DNA of 64,000 nt from Thermodesulfovibrio sp. 3907-1M (GTDB taxonomy: Bacteria > Nitrospirota > Thermodesulfovibrionia > Thermodesulfovibrionales > Thermodesulfovibrionaceae): positions 748,001-812,000 of the forward strand of contig NZ_CP144373.1 in NCBI RefSeq assembly GCF_040450955.1, read 5' to 3'. Each line of letters starts with the position of its first letter. The stretch's first letter is position 1. The notes under the pieces are model-generated. The model was given only the letters and a program-made list of their open reading frames with translations, ran no database searches and was not told the DNA's origin. Made by a program: the position numbers and the translations under genes. Positions 8,080 to 18,074 of the stretch are shown here, piece by piece.

Positions 8080-8907
8080 CTAAAACTTAAAAGGCGCTGG
8101 GGTAAATGTCAAAATAAAAATTACAAAAGATAATGCTCCTGTTATTCTTCTGGTTAATGGTAGTTCGGTTTCCCAGACCAGTATAGGAGGGTGATCTAAA
8201 CCTAAAAAGAGAAGAAGCATTGCCCATACAAGCCATCCATACCAGTAAAAAATTCCTAACACGGCAACTATAAATAGCATAATTCGTGAGATATAAAAAT
8301 GCCATCTTCCAAACAATGCATAGGCAATATGGCCTCCATCAAGCTGTCCAACAGGCAAAAGATTCATGGAAGTTACAAAAAGTCCTATCCATCCAGCAAA
8401 GGCAACAGAGTGTAAAAGAACATCATGACCCTGAGGAACACTTCCCAGTGTAAGCTTCACGAGCAGTGAAAAAAGAATTGAGTCTCCAAGCATAAAAAAA
8501 TCTTCTCCTGCCGTTAAAGTAACAATCTTTGACATTTTTAGCCCAACTATGCAAGCAACAAGGGATAAAACAAAGCCAACCAGCGGACCTGTTGCGCCTA
8601 TGTCTATGAGTGCCCTTCTTGTAAGAATGGAGGATTTCATCTTTATAAAAGCTCCGAATGTGCCGATTATTGAAGGTGCAGGAATGAAATATGGCAGTGT
8701 TGCCTTTGTTCTGTGAGCCTTTGATGCAAAGTAATGTCCCATCTCATGTCCAAGTAAGATTGTCATTATGCTTAATGAAAAAGGATATCCTTCCCATAGC
8801 CTCAGTGGTTCTTTAAATAAATTTATCCCCTGTTGAACTGCTCCTGCAAAAAGAGTTGTAAAAACTGTGGCAATAAAAAGAATTAAAGGTATGAGATTCC
8901 TTTTCAC
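8080..8907 (-). CDS. Site-2 protease-type M50 membrane metalloprotease
   Basis: This 275-residue polytopic membrane protein has the two hallmark motifs of the M50 family. HEMGH lies at residues 54-58 (zinc-binding histidines and catalytic glutamate), and NLLPVGQLDGGH lies near 182-193 (third ligand aspartate). About six or seven hydrophobic segments surround them. It lacks a PDZ domain, unlike RseP, so it belongs to the smaller, plant and cyanobacterial-like branch of intramembrane proteases. The substrate is unknown. Its ATG overlaps the stop of rimO by four bases, so it is the last gene of a lon-thiL-rimO unit. Co-translation with a protein-quality gene may hint at membrane protein turnover, but that is inference. 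Confidence 0.85.
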   Translation of the reverse strand: MKRNLIPLILFIATVFTTLFAGAVQQGINLFKEPLRLWEGYPFSLSIMTILLGHEMGHYFASKAHRTKATLPYFIPAPSIIGTFGAFIKMKSSILTRRALIDIGATGPLVGFVLSLVACIVGLKMSKIVTLTAGEDFFMLGDSILFSLLVKLTLGSVPQGHDVLLHSVAFAGWIGLFVTSMNLLPVGQLDGGHIAYALFGRWHFYISRIMLFIVAVLGIFYWYGWLVWAMLLLFLGLDHPPILVWETELPLTRRITGALSFVIFILTFTPAPFKF

Positions 8908-10184
8908 GAAACAATAACTCCTTTAAGATCATATTCATAGGCTTCAGTTATGAGCAGTTTTAGTTTTTCTCCTGCTTTTAAGTTTGATACATTTTCCAGT
9001 ATTACCACGCCATCAATCTCTGGTGCATGACAGTAAAGTCTTGCCATTGCCATATCAGCATCAACATAATCTATTAGGGCATCAAAATTTTTGCCAACGA
9101 GTGCTCTATTTTTTTCAAGGGATATTAAAGCCTGTCTTTTCATTATCTCATCAAATCTTCTATTTTTAACACTTTCAGGAATCTGCCCTTTTAGACTGTA
9201 AGCTTTTGTGCCTTCTTCTCTTGAGTATTTAAAAACTCCAAGTCTGTCAAACTGAAGCTCTTCAATAAAATCAACGAGTCTCTGAAACTCATCTTCTGTT
9301 TCAGTAGGAAAGCCAACAATAAAGGTGCTTCTCAATGTTACTCCCGGTATTGCTTCTCTGATTTGCCTTATCTTTTTAAGATAATCCTTCCGTGTTCCCC
9401 TTCTTCCCATGAGCCTCAGTATCCTTTCTTCACTGTGTTGCATTGGTATGTCAAGATATTTAACAATTTTATCATTTTCTGCCACTGTTTGAATAATAGC
9501 CTCATCAATCTCAGTTGGATAAAGATAAAGAAGTCTCACCCAGAAATCACCACTTATGGAGCATAAATCTTTAAGAAGCTCTGGCAGTCCATATCCCTTT
9601 AAATCTTTTCCATACTGGGTGATATCCTGAGCAACGAGAATTAATTCCTTTATTCCTGAGGAAATAAATTTTTCAGCTTCTTTAAGTATTTTTTCAGGCT
9701 CTATGCTTCTAAAAGGACCTCTTACCTCTGGAATTATGCAGAAACTGCATCTTCTGCTACATCCTTCAGCTATTTTTATATATCTGTAAGTTGGTGGCTC
9801 TGCTGTATATTGAAACTCTTGAAGTTTTTTGCCTGAGTATTCTTTGAACTGTTTCATGTAATTTAATATTTTACCTGTTTCATCAACACCAAAAAGGGCA
9901 TCAATTTCAGGTATCTCTTTTTTCAATTCATCTCCATATCTTTTCGAAAGACAGCCAAAAACAATGAGCAATCTGTCAGTTTTAAACTTTGCTGCTGTAA
10001 GAATCTCATCAATGGATTCTTCCTTTGCATCATTTATAAAACAGCACGTGTTGATAAAGACAAAATCTGCTTTTTTGAACTCCTCCACATATAAAAATCC
10101 CTCTGCTGTGAGTTCATTTATCAAATGCCTTGAATCAACAGTGTTTTTTGGGCATCCCAGTGTAATTACTGTAAAATTTTTCAT
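8904..10184 (-). CDS. rimO: Ribosomal protein S12 methylthiotransferase
   Basis: This 426-residue radical-SAM enzyme attaches a methylthio group to a conserved aspartate of ribosomal protein S12. The N-terminal MTTase domain carries its three cysteines (LGCPKN, NTCCFI and FGCLSKR). The radical-SAM core has CSRRCSFC near residue 145, and the C-terminus is a TRAM domain. The LGCPKNxVDS signature separates RimO from the related tRNA enzyme MiaB. Length is usual. It sits two bases after thiL and overlaps the M50 protease, so it is translated within that unit. Confidence 0.93.
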   Translation of the reverse strand: MKNFTVITLGCPKNTVDSRHLINELTAEGFLYVEEFKKADFVFINTCCFINDAKEESIDEILTAAKFKTDRLLIVFGCLSKRYGDELKKEIPEIDALFGVDETGKILNYMKQFKEYSGKKLQEFQYTAEPPTYRYIKIAEGCSRRCSFCIIPEVRGPFRSIEPEKILKEAEKFISSGIKELILVAQDITQYGKDLKGYGLPELLKDLCSISGDFWVRLLYLYPTEIDEAIIQTVAENDKIVKYLDIPMQHSEERILRLMGRRGTRKDYLKKIRQIREAIPGVTLRSTFIVGFPTETEDEFQRLVDFIEELQFDRLGVFKYSREEGTKAYSLKGQIPESVKNRRFDEIMKRQALISLEKNRALVGKNFDALIDYVDADMAMARLYCHAPEIDGVVILENVSNLKAGEKLKLLITEAYEYDLKGVIVS

Positions 10185-10185
10185 T

Positions 10186-11163
10186 TCAGAAATGCTGCCA
10201 GCCTTCTGGTTTTACGGGGATTTTACCTTTATCAGGGTGTACGAGATAAATGCCTTTTTCTTCAACTATTCTTCCTACTGCAGTTAAACCAAACTCCTGA
10301 GCATTTCTCTCAGAGATAACCAAAAGTTCATAGTCCTCACCACCAGATAAAATGAACTTCATTGCATCTATATTTAAATACTCTGCAACCTCTATTACAG
10401 CTGGATGCTTTGGAATGTCTTCAAGATATATCTCAGCTCCTACATTGTTTTCTTCGCAGAGTCTGTGTAAGTCAATGAGCAAGCCATCACTTATGTCCAT
10501 CATTGCCTTTGCAATATGTTTGAATCTTTCAGGATTTCTTGCAACAGGCATTAAATGTCTCTGTAAAAGCTCATTTATGCCATCAATTTCAATAATGGGA
10601 GGATATTTTTTGAAGTCTTTAATTGATTTTATAACTTTCCTTTTATCATCAGGAAGGCTTTTTAAAAGATTTAAACCTGCCGATGAAAGCCCAAGAAAGG
10701 ATGTGATTAAAATCAGATCCCCTGGCTCAGCACCTTTTCTTAAGACAGGCTCTGAAGCCTCTCCCACTGCAAAGCCTGAAAGAACAACCTTTTCACTCTT
10801 TGAGAGATCACCACCGATTAAAAAACCCCTGTAATGCTTTAATGCATTCTCTATTCCATCAAATAGCTCTTTAAAATCCTCTTCAGATACAGTTTCTGGA
10901 ATTCCTGCAGAAAATAAAAAAGCCTTAAAATCTCCACCCATCGCATAAATGTCACTCACATTAACAGAGACTATTTTAAATCCAAGATGATAAAAGGAAG
11001 TATAACTCAGGTCAAAATGAACATCCTCAATCATTAAATCCGTTGTAAGCAATACAGGCTGTTTAAAATTCAAAACCGCAGCATCATCACCAATTCCAAC
11101 TCCTTCAGAAAATGAAAACCTATCCCTTATCTGTCTTACGAGTGTAAGTTCATCTTTTTTCAT
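10186..11163 (-). CDS. thiL: Thiamine-monophosphate kinase
   Basis: This 325-residue ATP-dependent kinase turns thiamine phosphate into thiamine diphosphate, the last step of cofactor synthesis. The N-terminal GIGDDAAV and [13 protein letters not shown], the central LIGGDLS and the late MDISDGL and LSGGEDYEL are the classic metal- and ATP-binding segments of the ThiL/PurM fold. The start codon overlaps the lon stop by four bases (ATGA), indicating translational coupling. No other thiamine genes and no TPP riboswitch are nearby, so regulation by thiamine here is unlikely. Confidence 0.93.
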   Translation of the reverse strand: MKKDELTLVRQIRDRFSFSEGVGIGDDAAVLNFKQPVLLTTDLMIEDVHFDLSYTSFYHLGFKIVSVNVSDIYAMGGDFKAFLFSAGIPETVSEEDFKELFDGIENALKHYRGFLIGGDLSKSEKVVLSGFAVGEASEPVLRKGAEPGDLILITSFLGLSSAGLNLLKSLPDDKRKVIKSIKDFKKYPPIIEIDGINELLQRHLMPVARNPERFKHIAKAMMDISDGLLIDLHRLCEENNVGAEIYLEDIPKHPAVIEVAEYLNIDAMKFILSGGEDYELLVISERNAQEFGLTAVGRIVEEKGIYLVHPDKGKIPVKPEGWQHF

Positions 11164-13580
11164 TTAGCTTTAGCTGCTAATTTCTGAGTTTTAGCCTTTG
11201 GTCTAACCTTTGAAAAAACATGTTTTAAAACTTCATCCATTGATTCAGCAAGAATGAACTTCATGCCTTCTTTCACATATTTTGGCAGTTCTTCAAGGTC
11301 TTTTTTGTTTCTCTTTGGTATGATAACTGTTTTTATACCCATTCTCTTTGCTGCAAGCACCTTTTCCTTAAGTCCACCAATTGGAAGAACCCTACCCCTT
11401 AAGGTAATTTCACCTGTCATTGCAACATCCTTCCTTAAAGGTTTTCCGGTAAAAACTGAGGCAATTGCTGAAGCCATTGTAATTCCTGCTGAAGGACCAT
11501 CCTTTGGGATAGCACCTGCTGGAACATGTATATGTAAATCCATTGTGCTGAAAAGCTTTTCATCTATATTTAATTCCTTTGCCTTTGATTTAACATAGCT
11601 CAATGCAGCCTGTGCAGACTCTTTCATCACATCTCCAAGCTGTCCTGTAAGAATAAGATTACCCTTTCCTTTCATAATTGTTGCCTCAACATAAATGACA
11701 TCTCCACCTGCTTCTGTCCATGCAAGACCTGTTGCAACTCCAACTTCTTCTTTTTTGAGTTCCTCCTCAGGAAGATACTTGGGTGCACCAAGAAACTTTG
11801 ATACCTTCTGAGGTGTTATGTAAAACTTCTTCTTTTTACCTTCTGCAATAAATTTAGCCACTTTTCTACAAAGATTTGCTATTTCTCTTTCAAGATTTCT
11901 TACTCCGGCTTCTCTTGTATAGTGAGTAATAATGTATCTTACAGCTTTATCGCTGATTTTAAAAATTGAAGAGTTAAGTCCATGTTCTTCAAGCTGTTTT
12001 GGAATGAGATATTTTTTAGCAATCTGAAGTTTTTCTTCCTCAGTGTATCCTGAAAGATATATTATCTCCATTCTGTCTCTTAATGCAGAGGGAATAGTAT
12101 CAGCTATATTGCCTGTGCAGATAAACATAACATTGCTTAAATCAAAGGGAACAGCAAGATAGTGGTCAACAAAGCTGTTATTTTGTTCAGGATCAAGGAC
12201 TTCCAGAAGTGCTGAGGAAGGATCTCCTCTGAAGTCCATTCCCAGTTTGTCTATCTCATCAAGCATAAAAACAGGATTATTTGTTCCTGCCTGCCTTATA
12301 CCCTGGATTATTCTACCAGGAAGTGCACCTACATAGGTTCTTCTATGTCCTCTTATTTCCGCCTCATCTCTTACTCCACCAAGAGAAATTCTTACAAACT
12401 CTCTGCCAAGAGCTCTTGCAATGGAACGGCCTAAAGAAGTTTTGCCAACTCCAGGAGGACCAATGAAGCAGAGGATTGGTCCCTTCATTTTTTCTTTTAG
12501 TTTTCTTACGCTTAAATATTCAAGAATTCTTTCTTTGACCTTTTCAAGATCATAGTGGTCTTTATCAAGAACTTCCTTTGCAGCTTTTATATCAAGCCTG
12601 TCTTCTGTTGAACGAGACCATGGCAATTCTGTAAGCCATTCAAGATATGTGCGCACCACTGCTGATTCAGCAGCTTCAGGATGCATTCTTTCAAGTCTTT
12701 TAAGCTGTTTTTCAGCCTCTTCTTTAACTTTTTCAGGCATTTTTGCTTCTTCAATCTTTTTTCTAAATTCATTTATCTCCTCTGCCTTGTCATCAATATC
12801 TCCAAGCTCTTTCTGAATTGCCTTTAGTTGTTCTCTTAAAAAATACTCTCTCTGAGTTTTGTCTATTTCATCCCTTGCTTCTTTTTTGATTTTTTGCTGA
12901 ATTGTAAGCAACTGAATCTCTCTGTTAAGGATTTCTCTTATCTTATTCAATCTTTCAAAAGGATCGGTAATTTCAAGTATTTGCTGCGCTTCAGAGCTTT
13001 TTAATCCTAAATTTGAAGCAATAAGGTCAGCAAGCCTTCCGGGTTCATCAATGTTTTCAATTATTACCATTGCATCAGGTGGTATGTTTTTACCAAGTGA
13101 GATAGCTTTTTCAAGCTGTTCTTTTACTGTTCTTACCAGTGCTTCATGTTCCAGTGTAAACTCTCTTAGCTGGATATCCTCAATCTTTTCTATTTTTGCA
13201 AGATAAAAACCTTCAAACTGTGAAAACTCTATTGCCTTTGCCTTTGAAAGTCCCTGAACAAGAATCTTAAGTCTTCCATCTGGCAATCTCAGCATTCTCA
13301 TAATCATGCACACTGTTCCAATATCATAAAGGTCTGAAGGTTCCGGGATTTCAACATTGAAGTCTTTCTGAGTGAGTAAAAGAATAAGTCTGTTGGTATT
13401 CAACGCATGCTCTACAGCTTTTACAGAAATATCTCTTCCAACAAAAAGGGGAATTATCATATATGGGAAAATTACTATATCTCTTACAGCCAGAATCGGA
13501 AGTTGTTCAGGAATTTCTATCTCTTTATTTTCCTGCTTTTCACTGTTTTGCTCTTTGTTTTCTTTCTTTATTTCATCCAT
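11160..13580 (-). CDS. lon: ATP-dependent protease Lon
   Basis: This 806-residue cytoplasmic AAA+ serine protease degrades misfolded and regulatory proteins. The domains are the N-terminal LON substrate domain (about 25-220), a coiled coil, the AAA+ module with GPPGVGKT and MLDEIDK, and the protease domain. PKDGPSAG gives the catalytic serine (about 697) and GGLKEK the catalytic lysine (about 740). The start follows GGAGG. The C-terminus ends in an unusual lysine- and alanine-rich tail. It heads the unit lon-thiL-rimO-M50. The 97-base gap from galU is very AT-rich, and I found no clear heat-shock operator in it. Confidence 0.95.
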   Translation of the reverse strand: MDEIKKENKEQNSEKQENKEIEIPEQLPILAVRDIVIFPYMIIPLFVGRDISVKAVEHALNTNRLILLLTQKDFNVEIPEPSDLYDIGTVCMIMRMLRLPDGRLKILVQGLSKAKAIEFSQFEGFYLAKIEKIEDIQLREFTLEHEALVRTVKEQLEKAISLGKNIPPDAMVIIENIDEPGRLADLIASNLGLKSSEAQQILEITDPFERLNKIREILNREIQLLTIQQKIKKEARDEIDKTQREYFLREQLKAIQKELGDIDDKAEEINEFRKKIEEAKMPEKVKEEAEKQLKRLERMHPEAAESAVVRTYLEWLTELPWSRSTEDRLDIKAAKEVLDKDHYDLEKVKERILEYLSVRKLKEKMKGPILCFIGPPGVGKTSLGRSIARALGREFVRISLGGVRDEAEIRGHRRTYVGALPGRIIQGIRQAGTNNPVFMLDEIDKLGMDFRGDPSSALLEVLDPEQNNSFVDHYLAVPFDLSNVMFICTGNIADTIPSALRDRMEIIYLSGYTEEEKLQIAKKYLIPKQLEEHGLNSSIFKISDKAVRYIITHYTREAGVRNLEREIANLCRKVAKFIAEGKKKKFYITPQKVSKFLGAPKYLPEEELKKEEVGVATGLAWTEAGGDVIYVEATIMKGKGNLILTGQLGDVMKESAQAALSYVKSKAKELNIDEKLFSTMDLHIHVPAGAIPKDGPSAGITMASAIASVFTGKPLRKDVAMTGEITLRGRVLPIGGLKEKVLAAKRMGIKTVIIPKRNKKDLEELPKYVKEGMKFILAESMDEVLKHVFSKVRPKAKTQKLAAKAK

Positions 13581-13677
13581 TTTTTGCCTCCTGAGAAAAA
13601 AATTTTAAAGTCTTTATTTTAATTTTAACAGTTTTTGAGAGATTTTTGATATTTTTTAAAAAAATTTTTTCAATAAC

Positions 13678-14538
13678 CTAAAAAGTTGAAAGTTTTTCTT
13701 TTAGAAACGCTATAAATTGAGAAGAAATTTCAGGATCTTTTAAAGCAAACTCCACTATTGTTTTTAAATATCCAAGTTTTTCTCCTGCATCATATCTTTT
13801 GCCTTTAATTATAAAACCATATATTTCCGTTTCTTCTAAAAGTGTTTTTAAAGCATCAGTTAACTGGATTTCTCCGCTTTTACCGGGCTTTACACTCTCA
13901 AGATGTTTGAATATTTTAGGAGTAAGAATATATCTGCCAATTATTGCAAGATTGGAAGGAGCATCCTCTGGCTCAGGTTTTTCAACCAGATCATCAATAA
14001 CATAAAATCCGTCAATTTCTTTACCTGAAACTATACCATATCTTGAAATCTCGCTCACAGGAACTTCTTCAAGAGCTATTACCGGAGCTTTTTTTTCTTC
14101 GTAAATCTGAAGCATTTCCTTTAAAACAGGATATTCAGGATCAATCAGATCATCGCTGAGAATTACAACAAATGGCTCATCTTTCACAAATGATTTGGCA
14201 CACAAAATTGCATCTCCAAGACCCTTGGGTTCTTTCTGTCTTATAAAGACAAAATTATGATTTTCAAAACAGTTGATTTTTTCAAGAAGCTCATATTTAC
14301 CTGCAGACTTAAGCCTTTCTTCTAACTCATAAGCTTTATCAAAGTGGTCTTCAATAGCTCTTTTGTGCTTCCCGGTGATGAATAAAAATTCTTCAATTCC
14401 TGCTTTTATTGCTTCTTCCACAGCATATTGAATAAGAGGTTTATCTATTATGGGGAGCATTTCTTTTGGTGAAGCCTTTGTCGCTGGAAGAAATCTCGTT
14501 CCCAGTCCTGCTACAGGAAGGACAGCTTTTTTAACCAT
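13678..14538 (-). CDS. galU: UTP-glucose-1-phosphate uridylyltransferase
   Basis: This 286-residue enzyme makes UDP-glucose from UTP and glucose-1-phosphate for envelope polysaccharides and LPS. The nucleotide-binding signature GLGTRFLPATKASPKEMLPI is at the N-terminus, with the later LSDDLI metal-binding segment and VEKPEPEDAPSNLAIIGRY. The ATG at 14538 is preferred because GGAGG lies five bases upstream; a TTG four codons earlier would overlap that site. It follows a tRNA-Leu gene by 23 bases on the same strand, and ilvD precedes the tRNA. Confidence 0.93.
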   Translation of the reverse strand: MVKKAVLPVAGLGTRFLPATKASPKEMLPIIDKPLIQYAVEEAIKAGIEEFLFITGKHKRAIEDHFDKAYELEERLKSAGKYELLEKINCFENHNFVFIRQKEPKGLGDAILCAKSFVKDEPFVVILSDDLIDPEYPVLKEMLQIYEEKKAPVIALEEVPVSEISRYGIVSGKEIDGFYVIDDLVEKPEPEDAPSNLAIIGRYILTPKIFKHLESVKPGKSGEIQLTDALKTLLEETEIYGFIIKGKRYDAGEKLGYLKTIVEFALKDPEISSQFIAFLKEKLSTF

Positions 14539-14561
14539 TATGTCCTCCAAAATAAAAATAA

Positions 14562-14647
14562 TGCCGGAGACGAGACTCGAACTCGTACGGAGGTCGCCCT
14601 CCGAGGGATTTTAAGTCCCTTGCGTCTACCAGTTCCGCCACTCCGGC
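14562..14647 (-). tRNA. tRNA-Leu (anticodon TAA)
   Basis: An 86-base class II tRNA on the minus strand. The acceptor arms are GCCGGAG and CTCCGGC with discriminator A, and the anticodon loop is CTTAAAA between AGGGA and TCCCT. There is a long variable arm (GGAGGGCGACCTCC) and a T-loop GTTCGAGTC. The anticodon TAA reads UUA and UUG leucine codons. No CCA is encoded. It is embedded between ilvD and galU on their strand, so it is probably processed from a longer transcript. Confidence 0.95.
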
Positions 14648-14689
14648 TATATTTAAAATACAAAAAAATTTAAACTTTATTCAAGTGTC

Positions 14690-16342
14690 TTATCCCATTA
14701 TGGCACCCTTATCAGCTGAACTTACCATACGGGCATATCTTGAAAGATATCCTTTTTGTATTTTTGGCTTCGGAGGCTTCCACTCTTTAAGCCTCTTTTT
14801 AAGTTCTCTTTCTGAAACCTTAACTTCAAGCTTTCTCTTCGGAATATCAATCAAAATTCTATCACCATCTCTAACTAAGGCAATGGGTCCTCCCTGAGCT
14901 GCTTCAGGAGATACATGTCCAATGCATGGTCCACGAGTGCCACCTGAGAATCTTCCATCGGTAATCAATGCAACAGACTCATTAAGCCCCATTCCAGTGA
15001 TTGCACTTGTTGGAGAAAGCATCTCCCTCATTCCAGGACCACCAGATGGTCCTTCATATCTTATTACAATTACATCTCCTTCTTTGATTTTTCCATCAAG
15101 AATTGCTCTCATTGCCTCTTCTTCAGAATCAAAACAACGAGCAGTGCCTTCAAATTTAAGCATCTTTGGAGAAACAGCAGTTTGCTTAATCACCGCACCA
15201 TCAGGTGCAAGATTTCCTTTAAGAATCGCAACTCCTCCTTCTTTATGATAGGCTTTTTTAATTGGACGAATTACTTCCTCATCATAAATCTGAGCTTTCT
15301 CTGCAATCTCTTTTATGTTAGAACCTGAAACCGTAGGATTTGGAAAGATTTTATCTTTAAGTCTCTGAAGAACAGCGGGAATCCCTCCAGCTCTGTAAAG
15401 GTCTTCCATGTAATGCTCCCCTGAAGGAATTATATTTACAATGTGTGGAGTTTTTCTACTTATCTCATCAAAGACTTCAAGAGGAAGTTCAACTCCTGCT
15501 TCATTAGCAATGGCTTTTATATGTAATACTGTATTTGTAGAACCTCCAAGTGCCATATCAACTGTGATGGCATTGTAAAATGCCTCTTTTGTGAGTATTT
15601 TTCTTGCGTTAACCTTCTTTCTAACAAGCTCTACAATTTTTACACCTGTTTCAAAGGCAAGTCTTCGCTTTTCAGACATGACAGCAGGAGTTGCTGCAAC
15701 TCCCGGGAGACTCATTCCAAGTGCCTCTGTCACACAAGCCATAGTATTTGCTGTATACATTCCCTGACAGGAACCTGCAGTGGGACATGCACAGAGTTCT
15801 AAAGCTTGAAGGTCTTCCTCTGTTAAAATTCCTTTTTTAAACTTTCCAACAGCTTCAAAGGTATCAGAGGTAAGATTTCTCCTCTGACCTTTGTAATATC
15901 CTGCAAGCATTGGTCCTGCTGTAAGCAGTATTGCTGGAATATCAAGCCTTGCAGCTGCCATAAGCATTCCCGGTGTAATTTTATCACAGTTTGTAAGAAG
16001 CACTATTCCATCAAACTGATGCGCTTCAACTATGCATTCAATTATGTCTGCGATTAACTCTCTGGACGGTAAAGAATACTTCATTCCTTTATGTCCCATT
16101 GCTATTCCATCACATATACCAGGAATGCCAAAGAAAAATGGATAGCCCCCTGCAGTATGAATACCTTTTTCTATAAATCTTTCCAATTCATTCATTGATA
16201 TATGTCCGGGTATTATGTCGGTAAAGCTTGTTGCAACGCCAATAAATGGTTTATTCATCTCAGACTTTGGAATCCCGGTTGCATAAAGAAGCGCTCTGTG
16301 AGGAGTTCTTTCAAGACCTTTTTTAATGCTGTCACTTCTCAC
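14690..16342 (-). CDS. ilvD: Dihydroxy-acid dehydratase
   Basis: This 550-residue iron-sulfur enzyme of branched-chain amino acid synthesis converts dihydroxy-isovalerate and dihydroxy-methylvalerate to the 2-oxo acids. NCDKITPGM and [16 protein letters not shown] carry cluster cysteines, and the C-terminal [10 protein letters not shown] is the family signature. Length is usual. Its ATG overlaps the stop of the small DUF465 gene by four bases. No other ilv genes are present; leuC lies 3 kb away on the other strand. I saw no leader peptide or T-box upstream. Confidence 0.95.
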   Translation of the reverse strand: MRSDSIKKGLERTPHRALLYATGIPKSEMNKPFIGVATSFTDIIPGHISMNELERFIEKGIHTAGGYPFFFGIPGICDGIAMGHKGMKYSLPSRELIADIIECIVEAHQFDGIVLLTNCDKITPGMLMAAARLDIPAILLTAGPMLAGYYKGQRRNLTSDTFEAVGKFKKGILTEEDLQALELCACPTAGSCQGMYTANTMACVTEALGMSLPGVAATPAVMSEKRRLAFETGVKIVELVRKKVNARKILTKEAFYNAITVDMALGGSTNTVLHIKAIANEAGVELPLEVFDEISRKTPHIVNIIPSGEHYMEDLYRAGGIPAVLQRLKDKIFPNPTVSGSNIKEIAEKAQIYDEEVIRPIKKAYHKEGGVAILKGNLAPDGAVIKQTAVSPKMLKFEGTARCFDSEEEAMRAILDGKIKEGDVIVIRYEGPSGGPGMREMLSPTSAITGMGLNESVALITDGRFSGGTRGPCIGHVSPEAAQGGPIALVRDGDRILIDIPKRKLEVKVSERELKKRLKEWKPPKPKIQKGYLSRYARMVSSADKGAIMG

Positions 16343-16578
16343 TGAGTTGCCTCCTTTGCTACTCTGGCTTTGTATTGCCTTATCATCTCAGCCATTTTAT
16401 CTTTCTTGTAAAGTTTTTCCTTCTGCATCCTTTTTTTCTCAACCTCTTCTTCAGGAGTTAAATAAGGTTTTTTGTTCATCTCATCAAGAATGCTATCAAG
16501 GTGTCTGTGTTCCTCATAGAGTTTGCGAAACTCTTCGTTTTCTCTTTTGAGAACTTCAATGATCTCTTCTTCTCTCAT
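16339..16578 (-). CDS. DUF465/YdcH-family small coiled-coil protein
   Basis: This 79-residue, highly charged, helical protein has the DUF465 pattern: [19 protein letters not shown], then a second helix, [20 protein letters not shown]. The function of the family is not established. The ATG at 16578 is chosen because AGGAGG lies directly upstream; a longer reading with a hydrophobic start would ignore this site. It is translationally coupled to ilvD by a four-base overlap and is divergent from the porin gene. Confidence 0.8.
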   Translation of the reverse strand: MREEEIIEVLKRENEEFRKLYEEHRHLDSILDEMNKKPYLTPEEEVEKKRMQKEKLYKKDKMAEMIRQYKARVAKEATQ

Positions 16579-16632
16579 GGAACACCTCCTAAGGAATGTT
16601 TTTTTAAATTTTACAACAAATAATAAAAAATA

Positions 16633-16641
16633 TGTTATAAT
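16633..16641 (+). promoter_or_regulatory. Extended -10 promoter of the porin operon
   Basis: TGTTATAAT (TG, one base, exact TATAAT) lies 33 bases before the porin ATG, predicting a start near 16648. Upstream TTTACA at 16610-16615 is too far for a standard -35 (20 bases), so the extended -10 probably carries recognition. Confidence 0.55.
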
Positions 16642-16673
16642 TTTTTTCATTTTTTAAAATCTTGGAGGTGGAT

Positions 16674-18062
16674 ATGAAGCAGCTTTTGAGGTTTTTATTA
16701 TGTTTTGCTTTTCTCCTTAATTTCTTTTCTCTGTCTTTTGCCATTGAAAATGAGCCTGGTGCATCTGTGAGATTAAGACAGGAAATCTGGGACAATGTTG
16801 TTGACCTTGGAACAACACCTGCAGCACAGCCTGATAGAAACTTTTTTAGGCTAAGAATTCAGCTCTGGGATAAGGTTAATTTTAATGAAAATCTGAGTGG
16901 ATACATAAGAATTGCAACAGAGCCAAAATACTACTCAGGTCCTTACAGACTAACCCTTGACAATCAAACAAACAGAAAAAGATTTGATCAGGATGAGGTT
17001 GTAGTTGACAATCTCTACATTGACATTAAAAAACCCTTTGACTTACCTTTAAGCTTCCGCATAGGCAGACAGGATTTCTTAGGACCTGATATGTATGGAG
17101 AAGGATTTTTAATTCTTGACGGAACTCCAGGGGATGGTTCAAGAACATTTTACTTTAATGCAATCAAAGCAAAAATAGAAATTGACCAGGGACATTCAGT
17201 GGATTTAGTTTATGTATCAGACCCCAAAACAGATCAATATCTTCCGAGCCTGCATCCTGCTTACTATGACAGAGCTTCTGGTGGTGCATATATTGATCAC
17301 AAAAAAAGACTTAATGGTTCAAATGAACAGGGATTCTGGATTTATGGTAGACACAAAATAGTTGATTGGCTAAATATAGAGCCATACTATGTTTACAAAA
17401 AAGAAGACTCCTATGATGTTATAAAAGAAAGTCATATCAATACCTTTGGAATGAGAGCAGTTTTTAAAATAAGTGATTTCTCATTAAGAGGTGAGCTTGC
17501 AAAGCAGTATGGAAAATATCAGGATGGAACAAAAAGAAGTGGTCTTGGTGGATATGCCTTTGCAGGATATGAGTTTAAAAACTGTCCAGTAAAACCATAT
17601 TTAGAAGCTGGATATGTTTATCTGTCTGGAGACAAAAAAGATACTTCAAAAGATGAAGGCTTTGATCCTTTGTTTTCAAGAGCTCCCCAGTGGAATGAGC
17701 TTTTAATTTACACTTTAATCCCTGAAACAGCAACTAAAGGCGGACCAATTCCCGGTTACTGGACAAATATAAAAGCCCTGGTCACAAAACTTAAATTAAA
17801 TCCCATAAAGGACCTTGCAATAACCCTTTCTTATCAACATTTCTGGGCAGATGAAAAAACAAATATAACCTCTGGCACTTACAAGAACATGTTTTCCAAT
17901 GATGGTAAAAATAGAGGTGATCTCTGGGCGATTATTGGAAACTACAAATTTAACAAAAATCTTGATGGAATGCTTCAGATTGAGTATTTTGAGCCTGGAG
18001 ACTTTTACAAAAATGCAAGAAATGCCACATTCATAAGGTGGCAACTTCAGTATAAACTATAG
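16674..18062 (+). CDS. Outer-membrane porin, alginate-export (AlgE-like) type
   Basis: This 462-residue protein has a signal peptide (residues 1-23, ending SLSFA). The mature part has alternating beta strands throughout and ends in RWQLQYKL. VRLRQEIWDNV near the N-terminus and FRIGRQDFLGPDMYGEGFLILDG are typical of the alginate_exp porin family, whose members form 18-stranded barrels for anionic sugars or other solutes. The substrate cannot be read from sequence. The ATG at 16674 follows GGAGG. It is 12 bases from the S1/P1-type nuclease gene and likely cotranscribed with it, so uptake of breakdown products such as nucleotides or phosphate is possible but unproven. Confidence 0.82.
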   Translation: MKQLLRFLLCFAFLLNFFSLSFAIENEPGASVRLRQEIWDNVVDLGTTPAAQPDRNFFRLRIQLWDKVNFNENLSGYIRIATEPKYYSGPYRLTLDNQTNRKRFDQDEVVVDNLYIDIKKPFDLPLSFRIGRQDFLGPDMYGEGFLILDGTPGDGSRTFYFNAIKAKIEIDQGHSVDLVYVSDPKTDQYLPSLHPAYYDRASGGAYIDHKKRLNGSNEQGFWIYGRHKIVDWLNIEPYYVYKKEDSYDVIKESHINTFGMRAVFKISDFSLRGELAKQYGKYQDGTKRSGLGGYAFAGYEFKNCPVKPYLEAGYVYLSGDKKDTSKDEGFDPLFSRAPQWNELLIYTLIPETATKGGPIPGYWTNIKALVTKLKLNPIKDLAITLSYQHFWADEKTNITSGTYKNMFSNDGKNRGDLWAIIGNYKFNKNLDGMLQIEYFEPGDFYKNARNATFIRWQLQYKL

Positions 18063-18074
18063 TTAGAAGGAGAA

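Noticed and set aside
13581-13677. Possible heat-shock operator before lon.
   Set aside because: The sequence is almost entirely A and T; I found no CIRCE-type inverted repeat or clear promoter hexamers.
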